From: a virus
Virus record (IMG/VR): IMGVR_UViG_3300025889_000608
Location: 1-30,709 of that record
Length of the DNA: 30,709 nt
Strand: one strand, 5' to 3'
Shown: positions 1 through 5,585 of the stretch, piece after piece
How positions within the stretch are numbered: the stretch's first letter is position 1
Layout of the letters: the number at the start of each line of letters is the position of its first letter
Program-made: the position numbers and the translations under genes
The notes under the pieces: generated by a model
Told to the model about the DNA's origin: nothing
What the model saw: the letters and a program-made list of their open reading frames with translations, nothing else
The model's database searches: none

Positions 1-8
1 AAATCCAC
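1..8. repeat. left copy of 8-base terminal direct repeat
   Basis: The first eight bases, aaatccac, are identical to the last eight of the window. A match of this length at exactly both ends is unlikely by chance (about one in 65,000). It suggests either a circular molecule cut with a short overlap or filled-in 5-prime cohesive ends. The junction lies upstream of the candidate small terminase gene, where a cos site is normally found. Confidence 0.5.
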
Positions 9-33
9 TACCCGCAGGGGCCCTCCGTTTGGC

Positions 34-504
34 TCATGGCTCGTCATGCGGCGTCCATCCCTCGAAATGCGCCAACTCCCCGACCACGTCGTCGAGTCGG
101 TGACCCATCACCGGGCGACGGTCCCCGGTCTGGAGCTGGACGGACGGACCCGAGAGGCTCCCGAGGTCCCAACGTGACCAGACCCACCACGGGCGGCGGT
201 CCCCCCGCGTGAGGAGGAGCGGCTCGCGACTGGCGGCGACGGCTTGCTCGACGGCTTGCGCCCACCACGAGAGCCAACGAGCCGACGGACCCCGGAGGAC
301 CTCGCCGACGGAGAAGTCGCGGTACCGCTTGACCTCGACGGCCCACGTCCACGGCGCTCCGTCAGGACGGAGGACCCTCACGTCGTGCCCCGACTCGCCA
401 GTCCCGAACCGTTCGACGGTCCACCCCTCGGGCAGCTCGCGCCGTAGGAGCGTCGCGACTTCGCGCTCTCCTCGGGCGCCCTTCCCTCTGCTCTGGCCGC
501 CCAC
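34..504 (-). CDS. PDDEXK-family phage nuclease (Holliday junction resolvase-like)
   Basis: 156 residues. The N-terminus has the helix SRGKGARGEREVATLLRR typical of small phage resolvase-like nucleases. The likely metal-binding and catalytic residues are E13 in GERE, D41 in GHDVR, and E57 and K59 in EVKRY, which together form the E...D...ExK core of the PDDEXK fold. The family resolves branched DNA or acts as an endonuclease during recombination and packaging. The start is a GTG whose last base in genome order overlaps the TAG stop of ssb (TAGTG), so the two are translationally coupled. Its place next to ssb fits a job in DNA recombination or repair. The exact substrate is inferred, not seen. 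The C-terminal half (residues 75-156) is tryptophan-rich and not recognised. Confidence 0.75.
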   Translation of the reverse strand: MGGQSRGKGARGEREVATLLRRELPEGWTVERFGTGESGHDVRVLRPDGAPWTWAVEVKRYRDFSVGEVLRGPSARWLSWWAQAVEQAVAASREPLLLTRGDRRPWWVWSRWDLGSLSGPSVQLQTGDRRPVMGHRLDDVVGELAHFEGWTPHDEP

Positions 505-887
505 TAGAACGGCACGTCGTCAGAGGGACGAGACGCCCCTCGTGAGGCGTTCGAGCGGCTCGGGGCGGCATCCCCCCGACCGCCGACGAACTCGACCCGC
601 TCGGCGACGATCTCCGTCGAGTATCGGGTCTCGCCGTCCTTCTCGTAGCTGCTCGTCTGGATGCGGCCCTCGACGAGGACCTGACGCCCCTTGCCGAGGA
701 ACCGAGCGCAGTTCTCCGCCGTCCGCCCGAAGCAGACGACCCGATGCCATTCGGTGTGATCGACCCATTGGTCGCCTTGCTTGCGTCGCTCGCTCGTCGC
801 AACGGAGAGCCGGACCACCTGCCCGCCTCGGGTGTCGCGGCTCTCGGGGTCGCGCCCGAGGTGTCCGCAGAGGATCGCCCTATTCAT
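504..887 (-). CDS. ssb: single-stranded DNA-binding protein
   Basis: 127 residues starting at ATG 887, preceded by the strong ribosome site AGGAGG. The longer reading frame that begins at 998 is not used. The protein opens with MNRAILCGHLGRDPE and contains TEWHRVVCFGRTAENCARF and LVEGRIQTSSYEKDGE, the OB-fold signature of bacterial SSB. A short, low-complexity serine/arginine linker leads to the acidic tip DDVPF, which in this family recruits partner replication and repair proteins. The domain is complete and of normal length. It is followed directly, with a one-base overlap, by the PDDEXK nuclease. It probably serves replication and Erf-type recombination. The sequence is closer in feel to cellular SSBs of high-GC proteobacteria and relatives than to T4- or T7-type phage SSBs, which is an impression rather than a measured result. 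Confidence 0.95.
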   Translation of the reverse strand: MNRAILCGHLGRDPESRDTRGGQVVRLSVATSERRKQGDQWVDHTEWHRVVCFGRTAENCARFLGKGRQVLVEGRIQTSSYEKDGETRYSTEIVAERVEFVGGRGDAAPSRSNASRGASRPSDDVPF

Positions 888-907
888 GCTGCCTCCTGTG
901 TCCGGTG

Positions 908-1123
908 CTAGTGTAGCCCGGAAGCCCTCGCCCCATCCGAAGGGGATCGAGGCCGCGGGTCGTCGACGAGTGCAAGCGTCGGCGGCCCGTGCTCCCACCC
1001 TAGCACGCGACGCCCGAGGCCGTCGAGGTCATCGAGGAGGCCCCCGTCATCGACGAGGACCTCCCCGAACCCAGGACGGAACACAGGCACACGAAACCCC
1101 GAGGGGCGCCCGGAGTGTAGCAC
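908..1123 (-). CDS. possible small protein upstream of ssb, function unknown
   Basis: An open frame of 71 codons ending 20 bases before the ssb start and in the same direction. Codon choice (GTC, CTC, GAC, GGC) matches the phage genes, and the middle (residues about 20-50, rich in L, D, G and V) reads like protein. However, no ribosome site precedes the GTG at 1123, and the first codons overlap a TGCTACACT stretch (1115-1123 on the minus strand) that resembles an extended -10 promoter. If that promoter is real, the likelier start is the GTG at 1090. No family recognised. It could equally be untranslated leader of ssb. Confidence 0.35.
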   Translation of the reverse strand: MLHSGRPSGFRVPVFRPGFGEVLVDDGGLLDDLDGLGRRVLGWEHGPPTLALVDDPRPRSPSDGARASGLH

Positions 1124-1149
1124 GACGCCCGAGGTCGTCGTCGAGCTGC

Positions 1150-1261
1150 GCCCGACTGCCCGGGCGGCCCGCCCGACTCCCGCCCGACTCGCCCGAGGCC
1201 AGTCGGGCGCGATTAGTCGGCCACAGACCTTAGGTATCGCGATCGCGCCCGACTGCCCGAC
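1150..1261. repeat. left iteron-like cluster (six GTCGGGC-type sites)
   Basis: GCCCGAC occurs at 1150-1156, 1171-1177, 1182-1188, 1247-1253 and 1255-1261, and the opposite orientation GTCGGGC at 1202-1208. Degenerate copies (GCCCGAG at 1191, TAGTCGGCC around 1214) lie between them. Most copies point one way, opposite to most copies in the right cluster. Confidence 0.65.
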
Positions 1262-1367
1262 AGTAGCTACACAGGGGATGCGTAAAACGGAAAAGCTTTC
1301 TCTTTCACGTTAGGACGCCCGCTATCGCTTTAAAGGATACCTATCATGGTATATACCCTTCAAAACT
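1262..1367. other. AT-rich island, candidate DNA unwinding element
   Basis: This segment contains runs such as TAAAAC, AAAAGCTTTC, CTTTAAAGG and GGTATATACC within a strongly GC-rich genome. It is bounded on both sides by GTCGGGC-type repeats. GGTATATACC (1348-1357) is a perfect 10-base palindrome. No open frame with a ribosome site is visible. Confidence 0.5.
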
Positions 1368-1469
1368 AGTCGGGCAGTCGGGCGGGGCCTCCATAGCGAC
1401 GGAGCCCCCGGCACTTTTCGCGCCCGACTATGTCGGGCACCTGTCGGGCACGGTCGGGCACCGTCGGGC
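1368..1469. repeat. right iteron-like cluster (seven GTCGGGC-type sites)
   Basis: GTCGGGC occurs at 1369-1375, 1377-1383, 1432-1438, 1443-1449, 1453-1459 and 1463-1469, with one inverted copy GCCCGAC at 1422-1428. The last four are spaced 11, 10 and 10 bases apart, about one helical turn, so a bound protein would line up on one face of the DNA. The array ends five bases before the promoter/operator at 1475. Confidence 0.65.
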
Positions 1470-1474
1470 GGGCT

Positions 1475-1520
1475 AACTTTCTCGCGGAAAGTTGTTGCCT
1501 CTGGTTAGCCTCGCGTTAAG
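1475..1520 (+). promoter_or_regulatory. promoter with overlapping operator, copy 1 of 3
   Basis: An inverted repeat with arms AACTTTC (1475-1481) and GAAAGTT (1487-1493) runs into TTGTTG (1492-1497), followed after exactly 17 bases by GTTAAG (1515-1520). The same arrangement recurs at 9191 and 29872. After the -10-like hexamer comes GTAGCCAC (1523-1530), also conserved, and then the ribosome site GGAGACAG. The palindrome covers the -35-like element, so a bound repressor would block RNA polymerase. The -10 match is weak, and the promoter call rests on the conserved spacing in three unrelated contexts. Confidence 0.65.
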
Positions 1521-1548
1521 GTGTAGCCACAAGCAACGGAGACAGACC

Positions 1549-1812
1549 ATGGCACGCAACCGCAACGACATCATCATCATCGGCCGCGCGGGCTTCTTTA
1601 GCCCTTCACTTCAGCGAGAGTTCGGAAACGGGCCGATCGCGCTCCGCCGCAAGGAGCATCGCAAGTGGGGATGGTGGTGCTCCGCGACGAGTCGCTCGGC
1701 GGCCCGCTTCGCCTCGGAGGTCGAGGCCCGGGCCTGGGTGTACCGGACTTTCAAGTCACCGGCGGATCACACCAACCTCAGCACAATGGATCGGCGACTC
1801 CTGACCCGCTAG
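1549..1812 (+). CDS. small protein of unknown function, first gene of plus-strand cassette
   Basis: 87 residues from ATG 1549, which has GGAGACAG three bases upstream. The in-frame ATG-like start at 1492 lies inside the promoter and is rejected. The protein is basic (many R and K), with a short hydrophobic patch IIII at residues 8-11 and a WGWWC segment near residue 40. I recognise no family. It is the first gene after the operator/promoter at 1475 and sits between the candidate origin and two further small genes. A role as an early accessory (host takeover or anti-defence) protein is a guess from context only. Confidence 0.75.
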   Translation: MARNRNDIIIIGRAGFFSPSLQREFGNGPIALRRKEHRKWGWWCSATSRSAARFASEVEARAWVYRTFKSPADHTNLSTMDRRLLTR

Positions 1813-1832
1813 GCCGCCCGCCTCACCTCGAC

Positions 1833-1866
1833 GCCCGCCTCGGCGGGCTCTCACACTGGAGACAGC
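1833..1866 (+). repeat. hairpin plus ribosome-site block, copy A
   Basis: A 34-base block, identical to 2130-2163, that combines a GC-rich hairpin (GCCCGCC, TC, GGCGGGC at 1833-1848) with a leader containing GGAGACAG. It links the first and second genes of the cassette. The hairpin has no T-run, so it may trim or stabilise mRNA or attenuate transcription rather than end it fully. Confidence 0.7.
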
Positions 1867-2121
1867 ATGAAGTTTGTAGCAACCGAGATCCTCGTCACTC
1901 GCAACGACCGGGGCACGATCTTTGTCGAGATCGACGGTGACCTCGTCGCCGACGCGATCACCTTCCAGCGGCGCCGCGGGTTCTGGAACAAGCGCACCGA
2001 ACGCTGGGCGTCGGCCCGGCAGTTCACTCCGCGCAAGGTCGCCGCATCGCCTGAGCTAGTTCGCCACTACCTTGCCGAGACGGGCCTCGATGTCATCGGG
2101 CCGATCGTGGTCCGGTTCTAG
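1867..2121 (+). CDS. small protein of unknown function
   Basis: 84 residues from ATG 1867, with GGAGACAG one base before it. The sequence alternates hydrophobic and charged residues (FVATEILVTRND, TIFVEIDGDLVADAITF), suggesting a small beta-rich fold, and ends in a hydrophobic strand VIGPIVVRF. Residues 34-55 are basic and aromatic. I recognise no family. Both sides carry the same hairpin-leader block, so the gene looks like an exchangeable unit within the cassette. No membrane segment or signal peptide is visible. Confidence 0.75.
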   Translation: MKFVATEILVTRNDRGTIFVEIDGDLVADAITFQRRRGFWNKRTERWASARQFTPRKVAASPELVRHYLAETGLDVIGPIVVRF

Positions 2122-2129
2122 CCACCGCC

Positions 2130-2163
2130 GCCCGCCTCGGCGGGCTCTCACACTGGAGACAGC
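2130..2163 (+). repeat. hairpin plus ribosome-site block, copy B
   Basis: Exact second copy of the 34-base block at 1833-1866, with the hairpin at 2130-2145 and GGAGACAG at 2155-2162. One extra A separates it from the next ATG. The two copies enclose the 84-residue gene and could support loss or gain of that gene by recombination. Confidence 0.7.
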
Positions 2164-2164
2164 A

Positions 2165-2470
2165 ATGCGATTCAAACTGACCGACAACCGGCGCGAGAAG
2201 CTCGCCGTCATGGAGGCCCTCGGCTTCGAGGCGCTACCCGTCGACCCCTACAATACGCGACACCAGCGGGTCCGGTGCTCCTGCGGTAAGGAACTCCCCT
2301 ACTACCGCGTCGACATCGCCCGGGAGCATCGCGCCGCGTGTCAGCCCGCCGAGGCCGTCGAGGCGCCCCTCGGATGGAACGGCGCCGGGAACATCCCGCG
2401 GCGAGTAGCAGAGCAGATCGCCCACTACTTCGGAGAGATGGCGCGACATCCCGAGGAGACCCGACTCTGA
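2165..2470 (+). CDS. small zinc-finger-like protein, function unknown
   Basis: 101 residues from ATG 2165, chosen over the longer frame from 2072 because GGAGACAG stands three bases upstream and the longer start lies inside the previous gene. Residues C38, C40, H55 and C59 (CSCGKELPYY...REHRAAC) form a plausible CxC...HxxxC zinc site. The C-terminal part (residues 78-101) is helical and amphipathic. The nearest idea is a small nucleic-acid- or protein-binding zinc finger, but I cannot name a family. It is the last gene of the cassette and is followed by a strong hairpin terminator. Confidence 0.75.
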   Translation: MRFKLTDNRREKLAVMEALGFEALPVDPYNTRHQRVRCSCGKELPYYRVDIAREHRAACQPAEAVEAPLGWNGAGNIPRRVAEQIAHYFGEMARHPEETRL

Positions 2471-2495
2471 CAGAGGCCGCCCGCCTCGACTCGAC

Positions 2496-2527
2496 GCCCG
2501 CCCCTCGGCGGGCTTTCGTCGTCTTGG
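2496..2527 (+). terminator. hairpin terminator, shared with 30226-30257
   Basis: Stem GCCCGCC (2496-2502), loop CCTC, stem GGCGGGC (2507-2513), then TTTCGTCGTCTTGG. It ends one base before the TAG of the minus-strand helicase gene, so it separates convergent units. The same 32 bases, with one change (A for T after the stem), follow the plus-strand gene at 29947. Confidence 0.7.
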
Positions 2528-4522
2528 CTAGAACCCCGCGGCGACGGCCTCGGGCGTCAGGACGAGGAGCCGGACGCGCCTCGTCCCGACTTGCCGCTTC
2601 ACGGTCCAGTCTCGACCGCGGCGCTCGACCCATCCCCGCTCGCGCCACCGGGCGCGGATCCCCGCATCGTAGCCCGCCCGGGCGAGCCAGTCGTCGAGGA
2701 CCCGAGGCAGGACCCCGATCTCGTCGCCCTCCCATCGCCCGAGGTAGCCCCCGGGCGGCCCGGAGCTTCGAGACGCTCCGTCGTCGAAGGCGTCCTGATG
2801 CTGGGTCGCCAGTTCGCACACGGCCCGGAGGGCGGCGAGAGGGCGGTCGGCGTCCTCCCCTCCCGCCCTGACGGCCTCGGCGGCCCTCGTGAGGGGCTCG
2901 ACGCCCTCGGGCGGCTCTGGATACCCGACGGCCTCGACGAGGTCCCGGGCGACCTCTAGCAGGGCGAGGAGCGCCCCGAGGCGCTGGGCTACCGCTCCGA
3001 CCTCGGCGAGAGACGCGACCCACGCCTCGACGCTCTGACGGTAGCTCTCCCCGAGGCGTCGCCAGTCCTCCGACGTGTACCCGGCGAGGCGCTCGATCAC
3101 CCGCTCCCCGAGGTGTCCGTAGTGGTCGAGGATCCCGACCGTGAGGTCCCGGGCCTGACGGTCGGAGCGCAGAGGAGGCCCGACGAGACAGAGGCACCGC
3201 GCCCGAGAGCCGGCGTCTTCGGTGAAGCTCACGGCGCTCTGCTCACCCGTGGAGAGCATGATCGAGGACCACGTCGCCGACCGTCGGAGCCCGACGGCCT
3301 GGGAGCCCGCTCCGGGCTTCGCGCGCCCCTTCGCTTGCCCCTGACTGTGCTGGTAGATCAGCCCGGCGACATCCCGAGAGGATCGGGCGTTCTTCGAGTC
3401 GTCGAGAATCAAGGGGAGAGCCGAGAGGAGGTGGGCGACGCCCTCGGCACGGCTCACGGTGAGGCGCCAGCTCTGGAGCATCCGACCGTCAACAGGCTGC
3501 CCCCAGACCGACGCGGCGACCCGGAGGGCGGTCGTCTTGCCCTGCGAGGTCTCGCCGGACCAGTCGACGACCCACCCACGGGCGGTCCCGAGGCGCCCGA
3601 CGAGGACCGACGCGACCGACGCGTAGACGGCGAGGTGAACGTCGGGACAGTCGGCGGCGGTCGCCATCGAGGCGAGCCACCCGGCCCACGTCCCCGAGGT
3701 CGCGACGGCCTCGACGACTTGCTCCTCTCCACCGCCCGGGTCGACCTGGAGAGCGACGGCCCCGGTCCCATACCACCGACGCCCGAGGAGGAACCCCGCG
3801 GCCCTCGATGTCGAGACCCACCCGCAACGGCTCGCGACTAGCTCGACCGGTAGGCGGGCGGCGTTGGTGGCGAGGGCGGCATCGAGGTAGCCGACGAGGA
3901 CCGACGCGTTCCTCGATGTTACCCCGGCCCCTCGATCCCCGAGGGTCGCGACGAGGCTCCGACCGTCGACGGTGACGCTCTGGCGGACCGTGCGCTCGTA
4001 GTGACCCGCCCACCCGGGCCACGAGAGCCGGACGTGATGATCCCCCGTGTCGACATCGAGGAGCCGACCGACGGGAGCGAGCGGGACCGTCGAGAGCTGG
4101 ACGAGGTCGTCGGTCACGGGATCAGGACCCCAGACGCCCGAGGCGTCGACCCTCCACCCCGGAGGAGCCCGCCACCCATCCGGCACGCCCGCGAGAGGGG
4201 CGGCGGCCTTCTCGGCGACGAGACGGAGCCCTCGACCCTCGGCGCGCACGCGTCGCCGTAGCTGATCGACCGCGGACGCGAGGCCCCGAGAGGCCCGGAG
4301 GCGGACGAGGTAGGCGTCCCAGGCGCCCCCGTCCTCCCGGGCGAGTGTCGACAGCCTCGGGAGCCAGCGAGCCCCGAGGAGGCCCGCCACGGCCTCGACG
4401 CGCTCGTCCTTCGTCATCGTCGCCAGGTTCCCGACGAGGTCGTCGAGGTACTGATAGGTCTCCTCGATCTCGACAGGGCCGATCACCCGAAGCCCGAGGT
4501 CGTCGGCGAGGGTCTCGCTCAT
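2528..4522 (-). CDS. DUF927-domain DNA helicase/ATPase
   Basis: 664 residues from ATG 4522, which overlaps the primase stop as ATGA. The 11-codon-longer start is rejected. The middle has a P-loop GETSQGKTTALRVAASVWG (Walker A near residues 323-331) and an acidic Walker B strand LPLILDD (near 369-375), followed by SKNARSSRDVAGLIYQ and SIMLSTGE, the arrangement of the DUF927 family of predicted helicases found in phages, plasmids and mobile elements next to primases. The N-terminal 200 residues are not recognised. The C-terminal about 60 residues are basic (RARWRERGWVERRGRDW) and resemble a winged-helix DNA-binding end. It is the last gene of the minus-strand replication operon and probably unwinds DNA at the phage origin with the upstream primase. 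Helicase activity is inferred from family context. Confidence 0.85.
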   Translation of the reverse strand: MSETLADDLGLRVIGPVEIEETYQYLDDLVGNLATMTKDERVEAVAGLLGARWLPRLSTLAREDGGAWDAYLVRLRASRGLASAVDQLRRRVRAEGRGLRLVAEKAAAPLAGVPDGWRAPPGWRVDASGVWGPDPVTDDLVQLSTVPLAPVGRLLDVDTGDHHVRLSWPGWAGHYERTVRQSVTVDGRSLVATLGDRGAGVTSRNASVLVGYLDAALATNAARLPVELVASRCGWVSTSRAAGFLLGRRWYGTGAVALQVDPGGGEEQVVEAVATSGTWAGWLASMATAADCPDVHLAVYASVASVLVGRLGTARGWVVDWSGETSQGKTTALRVAASVWGQPVDGRMLQSWRLTVSRAEGVAHLLSALPLILDDSKNARSSRDVAGLIYQHSQGQAKGRAKPGAGSQAVGLRRSATWSSIMLSTGEQSAVSFTEDAGSRARCLCLVGPPLRSDRQARDLTVGILDHYGHLGERVIERLAGYTSEDWRRLGESYRQSVEAWVASLAEVGAVAQRLGALLALLEVARDLVEAVGYPEPPEGVEPLTRAAEAVRAGGEDADRPLAALRAVCELATQHQDAFDDGASRSSGPPGGYLGRWEGDEIGVLPRVLDDWLARAGYDAGIRARWRERGWVERRGRDWTVKRQVGTRRVRLLVLTPEAVAAGF

Positions 4523-5379
4523 GTGTTCTCCCAGGTCGTGAGCGGGCCGAACCACCCGCAGCTATTCTGATGCGCACACCACGCCGACGCCTTCCGTCCG
4601 GGCTCGACGTACCAGAGGACCGACGCCCGCCCGCAGCCGGGACAGGTGACGTCCTTCACAATCCGCCCCGAGGGGCGCTCGACGATCCTAGCCCCGAGAC
4701 GGACGGCGAGGGCCTCCCGCGCGTCGGCGTCCTCCCGTAGCCTCCGACCGAGAGCGCGGTCGAGGTCGTCGCGGCTCTGGTAGACCTCACGCGCCCGACG
4801 GGCGGCGAGCTTGCGCGCGGCCTCCTTCGCCGCGGCGGCCTCCTCGATGCGAGCGAGGGCGGCCTCGTGATCGGTGCGCAGATCGAGCCGGTCCCCGGGC
4901 CGGTAGACCGCCCGGTGAGGCCCGCCCGCCCCGATCGCGGGGAGGAAGTAGGCCCTCGACGGGTCGCGACACTGGCGATCCGCGTCGGCGACGATCGCCC
5001 CGTAAAGCTCCGACCACCCGTCGGCGGGGATCGGGGTGCGGAGGGGGAGGACGAGACGACATCGAGGGGCGTCCTCTCGGTGAGACCACGACGTGTGAGC
5101 GACGGCCTCGTAGTCAGCCCACGCCCCGAGGGCCTCGTCGAGGGTCGTCCCGTCGTCGTAGTCGAGGACGAGGAGCGAGACTTCGACGGCGTCGCCGAGG
5201 CTGCGACGACCGCCCTCTCGGAAGCGGCACGGGCTCCACAGTGGGCACGCGTCGAGGCGGTCCTCCTTCGTCCCCTCGATGGGTCGAAAGGTGCGGAGCG
5301 CGACGGCAAGGCGCGGCCAGGAGATCGATCGCTCGACGGGCCTCGGGTCTCGGGCGTGTCGAAAGAATGAGACGATCAC
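4519..5379 (-). CDS. AEP-type primase / primase-polymerase-like protein
   Basis: 286 residues from GTG 5379, overlapping the previous stop as GTGA. The frame remains open upstream, but that part is an arginine-rich shadow of other genes. D73 and D75 in LVLDYDDG, then TSWSH at 96-100, RCRLVLPLRTPI at 106-117 and CRDPSRAYFLPA at 137-148 follow the motif order of archaeo-eukaryotic-type primases (DxD, SxH, late D). Residues 165-240 are a charged helical linker. C246, C249, C268 and C274 form a zinc ribbon near the C-terminus. The protein should make primers, and perhaps extend them, beside the DUF927 helicase, whose start overlaps its stop. The primase call rests on motifs and gene pairing. Confidence 0.8.
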   Translation of the reverse strand: MIVSFFRHARDPRPVERSISWPRLAVALRTFRPIEGTKEDRLDACPLWSPCRFREGGRRSLGDAVEVSLLVLDYDDGTTLDEALGAWADYEAVAHTSWSHREDAPRCRLVLPLRTPIPADGWSELYGAIVADADRQCRDPSRAYFLPAIGAGGPHRAVYRPGDRLDLRTDHEAALARIEEAAAAKEAARKLAARRAREVYQSRDDLDRALGRRLREDADAREALAVRLGARIVERPSGRIVKDVTCPGCGRASVLWYVEPGRKASAWCAHQNSCGWFGPLTTWENT

Positions 5380-5585
5380 CGGAACAGCCCCCGGAGCCAA
5401 CGACGGAGGACCTCGACGTCGGCGTCGGTCCCGTCGACGAGGACGGGGTCGACCAGCTCGACCACGGCGCGCACGCGCCCCCGGACGAGGACCGTCTCGC
5501 CCTCCCAAAGGACCGCCCGGTCGCCGTCGCTCGCGGCCTCGACTTGCCGCCCCGGGGAGAGGATCGTCGACCTCCAGACGCTCAC
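5376..5585 (-). CDS. small protein of unknown function in the replication operon
   Basis: 69 residues from GTG 5585, overlapping the methyltransferase stop as GTGA, with its own stop overlapping the primase GTG. The long upstream extension of the frame is a shadow of the methyltransferase gene. Residues 10-55 alternate hydrophobic and charged (RAVLWEGETVLVRGRVRAVVELVDPVL begins near residue 23), suggesting a small beta-barrel, and residues 55-69 form a short helix. No family recognised. The strict coupling to the primase suggests a replication accessory, which is inference. Confidence 0.75.
   Translation of the reverse strand: MSVWRSTILSPGRQVEAASDGDRAVLWEGETVLVRGRVRAVVELVDPVLVDGTDADVEVLRRWLRGLFR

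Larger units (their letters stand above)
1150..1470. other. candidate replication origin (iteron-like repeats around an AT-rich island)
   Basis: This stretch has no convincing gene. It holds thirteen exact copies of the 7-base core GTCGGGC or its complement GCCCGAC, in two groups flanking about 105 bases that are far richer in A and T than the rest of the genome. Directly repeated short sites beside an easily melted region are the usual plan of an iteron origin, where an initiator binds the repeats and opens the AT-rich DNA. The primase and the DUF927 helicase of the phage lie about 1-3.5 kb to the right. Alternatives are a partition-like centromere or a dense operator array. Confidence 0.55.

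Noticed and set aside
1348-1357. GGTATATACC palindrome as a promoter
   Set aside because: TATA-like but with no -35 at suitable spacing and no gene downstream before the well-defined promoter at 1475; kept only as part of the AT-rich island.
1150-1469. CRISPR array
   Set aside because: Repeats are 7 bases, in both orientations and irregularly spaced; no 25-40-base repeat with unique spacers and no cas genes.
2208-3197. Minus-strand frame of 329 codons over the helicase end and the zinc-finger gene
   Set aside because: Arginine/glycine-rich out-of-frame shadow that crosses the terminator and a convergent gene.
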